Source: Salvator merianae (Eukaryota > Chordata > Lepidosauria > Squamata > Teiidae). From it: 64,000 nt of DNA. Location of the stretch: the NCBI GenBank assembly GCA_003586115.2, contig QVOM02000021.1:9066248-9130247 (forward strand), given 5' to 3'. Of this stretch, positions 46,605-57,339 are shown piece after piece. The number at the start of each line of letters is the position of its first letter. The first letter of the stretch is position 1. Under the pieces are notes generated by a model, which searched no databases, was not told the DNA's origin, and worked only from the letters and a program-made list of their open reading frames with translations. The position numbers and the translations under genes are program-made.

Positions 46605-46740
46605 CTAAATTTTATTTATTTATTTATGTATTTATTACATTTGTAACCTGCCCTTCACCCAAAGGTCCCAGGGTGAGTCGCAACCTATGATAAAAATGCA
46701 AGCATTAAAGCATATTTCCCAGTGCTGCTGTAATGAAGCA
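46605..46740 (-). mobile_element. LINE 3' UTR (L2/CR1-like)
   Basis: ATTTATTTATTTATGTATTT, then GTAACCTGCCCTTCACCC and GTCGCAACCTATGATAAAA, is a typical minus-strand LINE terminus. Confidence 0.6.
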
Positions 46741-47204
46741 GAAACTATCTAAGCTGTATCTGCATTCCTGTCAGAGGCAGGATCTGTGTGGCACCTTTAT
46801 GGCACTGTGAATGGGTCAAAAGATGGCAGGGTCTGCATGACCATGCCCCCTCATGGTGCATTCAGTGTGCTGGATGAGTGTGCCATGATGCTTCTTGAAT
46901 GGCAGAGCAGAAGTAATAGCTCAGAGTTCTACCTCCTGCTTGTCAGCAGCCGTGTTGCTGCCACATCACCACTGCCACTCGAGGAAAGCTACCTGTCTCC
47001 TTGGTGGCCTCACTGAATGCAGGAAATGGCCCATGCAGCCATTCCTATTTGCAGTGGAAATCAAGATTGAAGCCAGGGATCCCCCAGCTGCAATCTTGAT
47101 GGCTGGGGACAGCAGATGGCATGCAGATGAGTGTAGCACTTGTTTTAACTTATAGCAGAAGAGTCTTATGCTTGTAGTGCTCTGTGTGCCTCCTGTGCAG
47201 ATCC

Positions 47205-47372
47205 TGCCAGGGTCAGGAAACAGGAAATTACTCTAGTGCTGGTGGGAGCTGCCGGGAATTGTGGTCTGGAAGACACTCAAAAGGGTATCATGCTGGTGAA
47301 AGCTGCTCTGTAAACTGCCCAGAGAACCTTGTCATTGAAAGGTTCTACAAATTTAGTGACAAATAAACAGGT
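47205..47372 (+). mobile_element. L2-like 3' tail
   Basis: GTAAACTGCCCAGAGAACC, GGTTCTACAAATTTAG and AATAAAC follow the usual L2-like 3' terminal pattern. The body upstream is too decayed to classify. Confidence 0.5.
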
Positions 47373-48188
47373 ACATCAACAAAAGGCAATAATATTAAGT
47401 GAAGCCTAGAGTTTGCTTAGGGCTTGAAGTTTAATTTCTATGAGTAGCTCTGTCTAAAAATACAATCCCTGAACTGTTGCTTGCTGTAGATTTCCCTACG
47501 AAATAAGATGAAACATTGTTCTCTTCCGCATTTCACATTTATTAAAACATTTCATCTTCTTCTCTATAGTGCTTACATCACAAAACAAATCACCAGCGTG
47601 CTTTGACCCTGACACCATTTTATAGGCTTAATAATAATAAATCTATGTCCTGAAATAGTTTCAGCAGATTACACCAATCAATCAACATTCAGGGAGCCTT
47701 AAACCATTAATGTCATCAGCAATGATCCAACACCCTGGGAATCTATCTAAATCAGTCATTATTACGAAAAATGCTTCTTAAGAGCCTTAAAATAAAAGTA
47801 GTATTTGGGAGCATAAATTGCAGTTCTATTTTTTTTTTTTTTAAGGCAACCAGTGGGAAGTGATTGTCATAGCGATTTTCTAAAATCTCTCTTGAACTCT
47901 TCATTTTAAGAATATGTCTTGCCTTATTAGGCTCTACACATTTCAAGTGTTAAAGAGGGAAAAAAGAATCATAAAATGTACTTTAGGATTTATATTCTAA
48001 AACCAGGGTCAATGCGATTATTGGCTATTAGGATGCATATCTGAGCCTTGAAATTCTCCATTCCCCCCTTGGAATATTCTGAGAAACAAAATAACAGGAT
48101 TAACATAATTTGGCATGCATTGCTGGTTTACATTTTTCAACTTCACTAGTTTAACTATTTGCACTAGATTGTGTGACATGAGCTAAAC
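47373..48188. other. no recognised feature
   Basis: AT-rich. A poly-T run near 47829-47843. Frames are short. Confidence 0.5.
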
Positions 48189-48190
48189 TA

Positions 48191-48628
48191 GGGCTTTTTC
48201 GCAATTTCTACCTTAGATCGGGATAATTATCCCATTCTAAGGTGGAACAGACCCTGCATTGTGAAAGCCATTTGCACTGTGAGGCCCAGAACATAATGGC
48301 AATAGGCTACCAGTATTCACAGTGCAACACCAGGGGAAACTTTTAGCTGCTGCCATGGCAACTGGGAATGTGGCGTGACTGTGTAGCCATAGCAACACTA
48401 CATGCTGTGCTGCTCAGCATTCACACCCGGAAGAGGGTGCAAAAGCAGTGCACCAGGAGCAGTCCAGCTGCTCCCGGTATAGTTGCAGAGCACAATTTTG
48501 TGCTCCGTAGCAAGTAGCAATCGGGAGCAGCTGTAGTCTGCTCCTGATTGTGAGGGCCTCCATGCAGTGTGGATGCATTTCACTAGTGAGCGTCCCAATG
48601 CTCACTAGTGTAAAGTGTGAAAAGGCCT
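48191..48628. mobile_element. Harbinger-like MITE, group A1, inverted orientation
   Basis: The left end GGGCTTTTTCGCAATTTC and the right end AAAGTGTGAAAAGGCCT are inverted matches. The left hairpin is CCTTAGATCGGGATAATTAT continuing into ATCCCATTCTAAGG. The right hairpin is ACTAGTGAGCG/TGCTCACTAGT. Interior CAGCTGCTCCCGG, GCCATGGCAACTGG and GGAAGAGGGTGCAAAAGC mark it as group A1. The flanks CTA and CCG do not match well. Confidence 0.75.
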
Positions 48629-48629
48629 C

Positions 48630-49160
48630 CGGACTAAATCATCTAGGTGACCATGAGTCAGTCACTGTGTTTCAAGCTAACCTACCTTACAGGCCTGTTA
48701 CCATGGGCTCTTTGGAAGAAAAGCACTCCTTCTTTCAAAAGCTTTCCAAGCTTGCAAGAAAGTGACAGAGAGACTAAGCCAATGGCTAGGAAGAAGACTC
48801 AGAAGGAGATGGGCTGGCAGGAGGAGCCAATAGCTCAAGAGAGACCTCATTATCTGCAGCTGTCTGCACAATTTCGACTGGACATTCATCTCCATTGCAA
48901 ATCTGTACAAGGCGGTAGCAGGGGACCACCCAGGTATGGGATGAGAAATGAGCATGTAAGCTACATGTGAATTATCAAGGCAGTATGGGAAAAAAGGCAA
49001 ATTAGGGGAAACACAGATGGGAAATGAAAACCATACCAATTCCACTTTTGTGTGGTTGCATCTTTTAACATTTCCTTGTGGTCAAGTGCATGTCTCAAGT
49101 TCATTCTCCTCTGTCCTCTCGTGAAAATGAAGCTCCAGAGAAATTTTGGTCTTCTGGACA
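48630..49160. other. no recognised feature
   Basis: No family or exon recognised. Confidence 0.5.
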
Positions 49161-49167
49161 GGAAATT

Positions 49168-49467
49168 AGAGATGTGCATGAACTTTTTTTCTGGTTTTGT
49201 TCGACTTGAATCGAACACTCCTTTGTTTGGTTTTAATTTGAGCTTTTTTCTTTGAACGCTCATGGTGTTCAGTTTAATTTGAATCAAAGTCCTTTGAACT
49301 CAGATGTACAAGGTGTGTTTGATAAATTTGTTTGAACACCCCTTTGTTCAGTGCGAATTCAAACACTGTTTTTGAACTAGCAGGGTGTTCTGTTCAAACT
49401 TGAACCGTCAGACACCCCCTGTTCAAGCTGAACTGGTTCGAACCTCAACCAGTTTGGCATCTCTCTG
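49168..49467. repeat. foldback repeat with GAGATGTGC-type ends
   Basis: It begins AGAGATGTGCATGAAC and ends ACCAGTTTGGCATCTCTC, an imperfect inverted pair. The interior is built of variations on TTCGAAC, GTTTGAAC and GGTGTTC. Similar GATGTGCACGAAC-ended repeats are common in squamates (recalled). The class is unassigned. Confidence 0.5.
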
Positions 49468-49469
49468 CA

Positions 49470-50380
49470 GGAAATCAAAATGCTATCATCCCCACCACCC
49501 ATCCAGTGTGGTAAAAATACGGGAACAGATGAATACAGTCCTACTGTTGGGGCCACCTACAGCTCTGTAAAACAGGGATACTCAAAAAATAATCCACACT
49601 TTGATACTTTCTGGACTGAGCATTATAGAAGGGCACAAACCCAGCACTCCAGGATTTTGTGTCACCACTGCCTCTTCACTTCCTATGAATTACATTCTGC
49701 TTAACGGCATTCTTTTATCTTTAGTCAGAGCAAGGGTGCCTGTTCAAAGGAAGAGCAAGAATCTTTGCTTCAGGATACATCTTATAGTTTTTATATACTA
49801 TCCCCACTACACCAAGTTAACTAATTTACATCCCATACTAAAGGCGAAGTCATCACTGAATAATAAAATCGTTAACAGTGGCCAGTGCCGGACTTGATGA
49901 TGAGATAAGCTGTAAATGCACTCTTTTATGTCTTTCTTTCTAGGTTTTTTTTTGTTTTTTTTAAACGCACACACGCTCCCAGTTACCGTAAAGACTAGAG
50001 GTCTGTCCCGGAAAGGAGGTGACAATAATGTCTGTAAATAAAGTCCATTTACTTTTTATAAGATCAAGGTTCTGGGGGATGGGAACCACCTCTAAGTAAC
50101 TTCTGTGATTAGGGCAAAAAGGTAAAGGCAGAGCTTGAATAAGAGAAGCAAATCAGTGTGGAAGAATACAATTACAAGTGGCTTTGATTTTGCTTTCTTG
50201 TATTTAGTCAGATCATCAACCCTGTAATGGCCACATATATTGAGTCAGACCCTTAATGCAGTATTGGCTACATTGCCTCACAGAGACCCTCCTTGGTCCA
50301 GACAAGGGGATTTTCTCATTCTGTTTGGAAGTGCTGAGGAAGATGCCAGAATGAGTTCTGTCAAGCCAAGGTACCAGCGT
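49470..50380. other. no recognised feature
   Basis: No repeat family or exon recognised. Confidence 0.5.
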
Positions 50381-50382
50381 TA

Positions 50383-50664
50383 GGTGCCTTTTCGAACTTA
50401 TGTCAGGGAACATTCGCAGCACATCACAGGAACACACTATTTGCACCTTGATCCACTGCAGCTGTCCTGGAAGTGTCCTGAAGGTGTCCTGCGGCATTCC
50501 CAATCCTCACCCACTGAGGACAAGTTAAGCTGTCCACAACCAGCCCTGCAGCATCAGGAATGGTTCAGGAATGATGTGAATGCAACACGTCTGGGTATTA
50601 TGGCTCACCCTGCCCTCACGCACCATATGTGATGTCCCATCGATGGGTAAGTGGAACATCCAAC
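50383..50664. mobile_element. probable Harbinger-like MITE
   Basis: The left end GGTGCCTTTTCGAACTTATG follows TTA. Near the right limit is the palindrome CCCATCGATGGG and then GTAAGTGGAAC, the position where group-A elements carry a subterminal hairpin. The right boundary is uncertain. Confidence 0.4.
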
Positions 50665-50732
50665 ATCCGGAACATAACAGGAAAGCTTTTCATTCACATT
50701 TCTTGTGCTGTGGAACAGGAGTGGGAATGTGA

Positions 50733-51355
50733 GGGCGAGTTCACACTTCTTGCCTAGTGAACATCTGCATGCTCACTAGGCAAGTGCATCCACACCGCAC
50801 GGTGCTGTGTGACCCGGAGTGCCTACAGCTGCTCCTGACTGCAGCTAGCCATGGAGCACTAAACTGTGCTCCGCAATGTGACTGGGAGCAACTAGCCTGC
50901 TCTTGGTCAAGTGCGAATACAAAGCTGTGTGGGCCACCTGTACAATCCACAGTGCTGCTGGTCATCATGGCAGTGGCCAGCCACTTCACTGCCGCTGTCA
51001 TGGTGAAGATCAGGAACAGGACACCAGCATGTCCTACAAATGCAAATGCTGGTATCCTGCTGGTATTCCAGTCTAGGGCTCCACAGTGCTCATGGTGGCC
51101 CTTTCTGCACTTGGCTTTATTCTGGACTATATCCCAGAATAGGGACTTGCTATCCCCACGCTAGTGCAGATTATAGCAGACCCCAGGTGGGACCTGCCAT
51201 AGTTTATAGTAGCGTGCAGATGGCAGATCCCTATTCCACGATATAATCTGGAATAAGGCCAAGTGCAGAAAGGGCCGGTGTCTGTGCTGCATTGTCCATT
51301 CCACATTAGAACAGGATAGTTATCCTATTCTAATGTGGCAAGTGCGAGAAGGCCC
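50733..51355. mobile_element. Harbinger-like MITE, group A1, hosting a nested group-B MITE
   Basis: The ends GGGCGAGTTCACACTTC and GCAAGTGCGAGAAGGCCC are inverted matches, and TGA flanks both sides (50730-50732 and 51356-51358). The left hairpin is TTGCCTAGTGAAC/GCTCACTAGGCAA. The right hairpin is CATTAGAACAGGATAGTTAT continuing into its mirror. The element at 51097-51276 is inserted inside. Confidence 0.85.
51097..51276. mobile_element. Harbinger-like MITE, group B, nested in a group-A element
   Basis: A 180-bp element with a 19-bp perfect terminal inverted repeat (GGCCCTTTCTGCACTTGGC). The interior is an extended imperfect palindrome (TCTGGACTATATCCCAGAAT; CACGCTAGTGCAGATTATAG). GGT occurs on both sides (51094-51096 and 51277-51279). 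The related uninterrupted sequence at 52745-52760 (AGATGGTGTCCACAC) shows GGT only once, so the duplication is 3 bp. Confidence 0.92.
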
Positions 51356-51359
51356 TGAA

Positions 51360-52040
51360 TGGCCCCTTCTTGTTTTTGTCCTGCCTGAGATGGTTTTCAG
51401 AGGCCATTCCAAAATGGTAAGTGCAATTCAGCCTAAAATAAGGTCTGCCTAGTTAAAGTTGTAACTCAGATAAGCATCTTAAGTAGGCTGTGTGCTCAGA
51501 ATTCTCAGAAATGCATGAAATGAATGGACTTAAAATATGCAGACTTACAGAAGTTTTGCAATAAGACCTATGCAGGGCTACGAACAGAGTTTTCCTCCTC
51601 CTCGCTATCTTCTTTATGTCTTGAATTGGGGTGAAACATCTGGATGAATTATCACGTAGAAAGAAGGCTTAGCATGCTGGGGTGCTCAAGGACCACGTGA
51701 CTGCGAGGAAGGGACCTAGAGAACATTAACTGGAATTGACTAAGCTAGAGCTTTACAGTACTGTAAACCACTTTCATTAATGGCTTAACTCCTGCTGTGA
51801 TACACAATAAAGGATAGTTAGAAACTCCATGCCCAATTGCAAGGTTGTTGAAAGCCTAATGCTTTGCTCTGAAATAGCAAGGATATTTCTTTTTCTTCCT
51901 CAGAAAACAACTGAAAATAGGAAAGCAGAAACATTTCTAGTTTTTCTGAAATTGTACATTTTCAAATGGCCACCCTAAAGACATCAAAATATCGAAGTGG
52001 TCCATTCTATTTGGATTCTTATGGTCACCAAAAGCATAGA
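51360..52040. other. no recognised feature
   Basis: No family or exon recognised. Confidence 0.5.
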
Positions 52041-52045
52041 TTTGT

Positions 52046-52795
52046 GGGTCTTTTCGCACTTACCTGCAGGAATAACCTATATCACCAGCTGGAACGCTGC
52101 GTCTGCACTTGGCTACTGCTGCAGCAGTCTTGAAGCTGTCTGAGCCCTCCCTGGGCACTTCCTGCTGTGGACAACTTAAAAATTATCCACAGGCTTACCT
52201 GAAGTTCAAGAAACAGCCAGGGAACAGTGTCTTAGCATCTCTTCTGGCTGTTGTATGGCAAAGGGGTGTGGACTGCCCAGTCGTTTGCAGTTTCTGGATC
52301 ACCCTGTGAAGTCCAAACCTGAGGCTTGGACTCTGCAGTGGTGATCCATTCCAACCATTTGTATTTTCCTTGCTGCTGGAAAAGAACAGGAATGTTCCAG
52401 TGGTACAAAATACAAGGGCCTGTTTGCACTTGTTGTGGCACACTGGCAACAAGTCGGGTCCAGCATAATGCTGCTCAAGATTGCTTCTAGCTGTGTTGCA
52501 CAAATTCGTGCCCCACACCTTTACCAGGAGCTGATAGTCAGCTCCCGGTAAAGTGCATCCACAGTTACCTTGCAACACGACGACCAGGCCTATGCAGTCA
52601 ACCAATCATGCCTGCGCACTGTGTGGCCCTGCCAGTTGCCATGGCAGCAGGCACTGCCCATGGTAAGCATCAGGCAAGGCTTCCAGCATTTGCGTTGTGA
52701 ATGCCGGTAGCCTGCTTCAGGTAGGTAACTAGGGCCATGCAGTGCAGATGGTGTCCACACTGTGTGGTCAATACAGGTAAGTGCAGAATGGCCCC
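52046..52795. mobile_element. composite of Harbinger-like MITE ends
   Basis: GGGTCTTTTCGCACTTACCTG at 52046 pairs with CAGGTAAGTGCAGAATGGCC at the right limit. A second left-type end, GGGCCTGTTTGCACTTGTTG, begins at 52416 after CAA, and the right limit is followed by TAA. Either a group-A1 element (52416-52795) inserted into or recombined with a longer one, or two elements share one right end. Interior CAGTTGCCATGGCAGCAGG is group A1-like. Confidence 0.6.
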
Positions 52796-53148
52796 TAATG
52801 GCCACAACCTCCCTTGATCTTGACCAGCCTGGAATTGTCTGTATAGATCATTCCAATCTATTAAGTACAAATTGGGCCTGTGTGTGTTTTGTCTCCACTT
52901 TTCTCTGGTGGTAGGAAGGGAATTTCCTGGAGCAAGGAAGCAGACAGAAGTTGTGGGGGGGCACAGTATGTCCCTAATTTCCCGAGATGCCATGAACCTT
53001 CCAAAAGCTGGTGATCTCTCTCCTGCTTTATCGGAGATGAGTGTGTGTGGACTCACACCTTAGGGTCAACTCATAGTAAATTTTTGTTTGTACTGATGCA
53101 GGTTTACTTCACATGTAGCACATACCTCACATCATTCCATGAACCTTA

Positions 53149-53232
53149 GGCTCTTTCTGCACTGGGCCTTATTCTGGAATATACCCCAGAATAGGGCCTG
53201 CCATATTTCTGCACCAGCAGGCAGAAAGGGCC
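53149..53232. mobile_element. 84-bp Harbinger-like MITE, group B, TTA duplication
   Basis: The ends GGCTCTTTCTGCACTGGGCC and GGCAGAAAGGGCC flank a fragment of the group-B interior (TATACCCCAGAATAGGGCC). TTA is on both sides (53146-53148 and 53233-53235). One of the smallest members here. Confidence 0.85.
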
Positions 53233-53292
53233 TTAATATCACCACTCTTACCCTTTAATGTTTTGGAGCCCCAGCTGCCTGGACCTCCACAA

Positions 53293-53355
53293 GGTGCGGA
53301 CACATTTGACTAGCAAGCATTCTAGACACTTGCTAGTAGCAAGTGCAAACAGGCC
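53293..53355. mobile_element. solo end of a group-A MITE
   Basis: The hairpin GACTAGCAAGCATTCTAG followed by ACTTGCTAGTAGC leads into the terminus AAGTGCAAACAGGCC. The opposite end is missing. Confidence 0.6.
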
Positions 53356-53445
53356 TACTGTATGTTGGCCACAGACCAATACAGAATTAAACTCAGTTAC
53401 TATCAAAGGGTTTAAGCATGCTTACAAGTGCAACGCTGAAGTTTA

Positions 53446-53583
53446 GGCCATTTCTGCACTAGGCCTTACTCTGGAATATATCCTGGAATAGTGGCCTGCC
53501 ATCCTTATGCTAGTGCAGACCATGTCAGGCTTCTATTCTGGGATATACAGTAATTTGGAAAAAGACTCAGTGCAGAAAGGGTC
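53446..53583. mobile_element. Harbinger-like MITE, group B, TTA duplication
   Basis: The ends GGCCATTTCTGCACTAGGCC and CAGTGCAGAAAGGGTC. Interior GGAATATATCCTGGAATAG and GCTAGTGCAGACCATG. TTA is on both sides (53443-53445 and 53584-53586). 138 bp. Confidence 0.88.
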
Positions 53584-53708
53584 TTAGTGATAGCGTATAT
53601 CCAGTGCACATGGAAACTTCTAGACTTTCCCCCACCATTATACTGTGCTGGGCAGCTGCTGTCAATCAGTCTAAAAAGGCTTGAAATATTAACTGATGTT
53701 GTGTATTT

Positions 53709-54200
53709 GGACCTATTCGCACTTTGCACTAACAAGTGTCAGGGATGCATGCTAGCAAAGTGCTTCCATATTTTGTGAGGCCCTCATGACCAGGAGCAGC
53801 TTATCACTGTTCCTGATCAGGGAAAACTGTGGAGCACTAATTTGTGCACCACAGCTTTACTGGGAGCTGATATCCAGCTCCCAGTAAAGTGCATTCGTAC
53901 TTTGAGTGTACAGCCGTGCTGTTTGCGGCAGCTGCGCCTGTGCAATTGTGTGATTGCACCTTCATGTGCCTGTGTACTGTGCAGCGCCGCCTGTCACCAT
54001 GGCAGCAACTGGATACTTCCCCACCACTGTCATGGGGAAGTTTGAGCACAGGCCACCAGCAATCACACCATGAATGCTGGTATTCTGCTGATGTGCGTGG
54101 ATATGGCCATGCAGTGTGGACATTGTCTGCACTGTGTGGTCAATTCCACCTTAGAACAGGATGATCATCCTGTTCTAAGGTGGAAAGTGAAAAAATTCCC
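53709..54200. mobile_element. Harbinger-like MITE, group A1
   Basis: The left end GGACCTATTCGCACTTTGC and the right end GGAAAGTGAAAAAATTCCC are imperfect inverted repeats. The right subterminal hairpin is a perfect 38-bp palindrome centred on GATGATCATC. Interior CACCATGGCAGCAACTGG-type and CAATTGTGTGATTGCAC motifs are shared with the other group-A1 copies. The flanks TTT and TAT differ at one base. Confidence 0.78.
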
Positions 54201-54204
54201 TATG

Positions 54205-55118
54205 TGGGTGAACTAGGCCATGGGTATTGTTCCTTTTCCATGTGTTAATCAAGGTTAATATGGATTCACGGACCATCCCACCAGTTAGATGCTATGAAAA
54301 ATGGCTTTGAGGGTTCTGTGACTTCTTGAGAAGGCTTGGGTTCTTCTGAAGCAGTGTGCAAAGTATGGATGCGGCTTATCATTGCTAGGGGATCACTCAA
54401 TGCTTCATCTTATCTGACCAAGTTGATAAGTGCTAATTCATCCTCTGCATTATTGGTTTACATTCCAAATAGGAAGTGCTTATTGTAGGGATGAGGAAAT
54501 GGCATTAAGTACATATTATTGCAGACTGTTGATGTCTGGGGAATTTGCTTTTATGTACTTTACTCTTTCACTTGTCTCATGACTTCTGATTTGTTAATGT
54601 CTCTCCATTACTATCTTGCATTTAATGAAGATGAAGGAAGGGTTTCCCACACACACACACCTTATCTGTTGTTGACTTCTGCTCCTTTCCTTGACCTTGA
54701 TAACTTCAAGCTTAAACTAGCTAAGATGGGACCTGGCCTTTTCCTTCCAATGAGTACCTTATCTTATCTCCTAGAACAAAGTAGATGTAAGGCAAACTCG
54801 TTACCATTTGTGGATTACTTCCCGTCTTGCACCCTGGGGCATTTCCTTCCTTGCTGAGTTTTTATAACAAAATGAAAACAAAACAAGCACCTATCGATGG
54901 GGTTCATTACCATGATTTAAACTGATGCAACTTTATTATGTATTTAAAATTCATATTGCTTTTAGCTTTTTAAGTAAATATTTTATTTTGGGGAGGGGGA
55001 GAACGTGGTGCGCACTTATCCCCCCGATAACCTCCTTTCCTTTTTAAAATTGAACTTTTAACTTTGCAGTCGAGTTGGGCAAAATTGTTCACAAGTGTCA
55101 TCATATCTAGCTATACAC
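54205..55118. other. no recognised feature
   Basis: A short CA run lies at 54649-54660. A 112-codon frame at 54519-54857 lacks supporting signals. Confidence 0.5.
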
Positions 55119-55121
55119 TTG

Positions 55122-55395
55122 GGGCCTGTTTGCACTTTGTGCTAGCAAGGGTCAAGTGCTTCTGCACTCTGCAGAGGCCCGAGTGGCTGTGAGAAATATA
55201 ATGCTCCTCCCATTCACTCCTAGCTGTGGAGCACACATTTCTGCTCCACAGCTTTACCAGGAGCTGATAGTCAGTTCCTTACCTTGGCCTCCAAGCCACC
55301 TGCATCAACAGGGCTTACGCAATTGCCTGATTGCACCTGTGCATACCTGCATGTTACCTGGCTCTGGTGGTCACCATGACAGTGGCTGGACACTT
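55122..55395. mobile_element. group-A1 MITE, right end missing
   Basis: The left end GGGCCTGTTTGCACTTTG is clear. Interior TTTACCAGGAGCTGATAGTC and GATTGCACCTGTGCATACC match 53709-54200. Before a right terminus appears, the sequence changes to a family-C-like fragment (GTGGATTAGAGGAGG, GCCACTTTCAGGC) at 55390-55490. Confidence 0.6.
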
Positions 55396-55499
55396 TAATG
55401 TGGATTAGAGGAGGAATGGGAACACTAGTGTTTCCATGCTACCACCTCTAAGCCACTTTCAGGCTATTTTTTCATGTGTCCAAATGCAGCCCCAGTGTA

Positions 55500-56815
55500 G
55501 AAAGTAGATAAACCAGAAGGAGATCAAAGTCAGTCTATGCTTTCCCACTGAGGAAGCCTTCTCTCTGTGCTCCCTTCTATGTGTGTGTGGATGCATGTGT
55601 GGGAAACACGAAGAAGTAGCCTGACAGATCTGTCCTCCAATATGTTGCTGCGTATAAAAACAGGGATGGTTTTGGCTGGAGTTCTTTGTCTTTTCTGAGA
55701 AAAGACTGTGTTCTCCCTTTCCTTCCCCTTTTCTTACTTTTAACAAAGCAAACAGAAACAAAAAAAGCAAACAGCATTAGAGGAGGCATGGTTATTTGAA
55801 TGCCTGCAGTTGTACTCCTTTTCAACTCTGAGAAGACACGGGCAAACGTGATTAACAGACAGCAATTGGCCAATAGTGTTAGCAGTTGAGGGGAGGGGGC
55901 ACATGGGCAGGGCTCCTTAATGAGAAAACCCTCTGGAAAAGGTGAACTTAATGTGGGCTAAGACATTTAAATGTGGCCCTTCTGAGGTAGAAGAGCCCAC
56001 TTATTTTTAAGCATCTAAAACTGCTTGAATGTAGCAATGTTGTGCAATACCCAAGGCCAATAATCTCAGTTGCACCTGCCACAGAAGCAAGGCTGCTTAC
56101 TTTTATTTCAATGTATTTCTTTGTTAGGGTGTCCTATGCACTGCAGAAGCTCCTTCCCCCCCTTAGGTAAATGGCTGACCACAACACAATCTGTCAACAA
56201 CACAATAAGGACTTCTTTAAAAAAAAAATTGTTTCTAGCCTTCATGGTTGCTGAGAACAGTCTGAAACTACGACAGCGGTAAGACTCTAAATATTTTTTT
56301 TTCTAGCCAGGCAAGAAGCAACCAAAAGTTTGATTGCATTTGGAGGATCTGACCTGAGGTTAAAAATCTGCTGCGACTCCAGTCTATTACAGCCTCCCGC
56401 CTACAAGCTGACAGCGATTGAAATCTTGGCTTCAGATTGTTTAGCCAGGGTGATTCCTTAATTCTCCTCCCCCGTTCAGTTAATGAGAAGAACAGCAGCT
56501 GGGGAGAACATTTGCTGTGGGTCTCGCGTAGGCTGCATTAGGGATCAGCATTTAAGCACACCATTTCAACACGGATGCAGAACCCATTTAGATTTCAGCT
56601 GTGAACATGTTTAATCTTGTTCAGAACTGAGCCTCTTAGAATCTCTCTGCAAAAGTGGAGAATTGCGAGAAATTAAGCTCGTACGTATTACTTTTGCTTC
56701 AAAAGGTCATTGGCACACTGGAAGAACAACATGTACTTGTTTCTTTGGGTTGACTGCATCTTGCACATTTTTCACTGCTGTAGCTGTGCACATGGACTGA
56801 CCCTTTCTTAAGTGT
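55500..56815. other. no recognised feature
   Basis: No repeat family or exon recognised. Confidence 0.5.
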
Positions 56816-57197
56816 GTGCAAAACTCTTGGTACCTTATGTGGTGGACTTGTTCAAAAGCAAAGAAAAAAAAAGAAAAAAGGTGCAAATGTTTACACTTAT
56901 GCAGAAGATCTTAAAGATTAATATTCCTTTTAAACCAGAATTTTTATCTATTAGGTATAATAGAAGTTTGATAATATGCATGTCTTAATTCAAAATATGG
57001 TGACTGCAGCTAGACTTGTTTATGCAGAAAAATGGAAGAGAGATAAAATATCTATGGTAGATGCTTGGTTGATTAAAATGACAGATCCTGCTGAGATGGA
57101 CAAGTTGACTAACTTATTGAAAAATTAGACGGTGGATAAGTTTGTTAAAAGCTGAAAACCTTTCATTGTATTTCTAACAGAATTAAGAAATGAGCTT

Positions 57198-57339
57198 TGG
57201 GTGTGTGTGTGTGTGTGTTGGTTCTTTTTTTTTTTTTTTTTTGGTTTTGCACAGGGACCATGCTAATCTTCTCCGTATCATTCCAATTTTAGTAAGAATA
57301 TGGAACACTTCACAAAGTTGCGTGTCATCCTTGCGCAGG
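57198..57339 (-). pseudogene. circularly permuted U6 snRNA retropseudogene
   Basis: Read on the minus strand, the insert starts with the 3' half of U6 (57339-57295: CCTGCGCAAGGATGACACGC through GTGTTCCATATT). It continues directly into the 5'/central part (57294-57249: TACTAAAATTGGAATGATAC through GCATGGTCCCTGTGC). It ends with about 18 A and a CA-repeat. By comparison with U6 (about nucleotides 62-104 and then 23-68) the order is permuted and the first 22 or so bases are absent. The 11-bp duplication in the host L1 shows it arrived as one retroposed unit. Confidence 0.85.
57201..57242. repeat. (GT)n plus poly-T tract
   Basis: About nine GT units, then TGGTTC and about 18 T. On the minus strand this is the poly-A tail and a CA microsatellite at the 3' side of the permuted U6 insert. 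Confidence 0.9.

Noticed and set aside
50733..54200. CRISPR-like array or satellite
   Set aside because: The repeated termini are inverted pairs bounding elements of different length with target duplications, not regularly spaced direct repeats.
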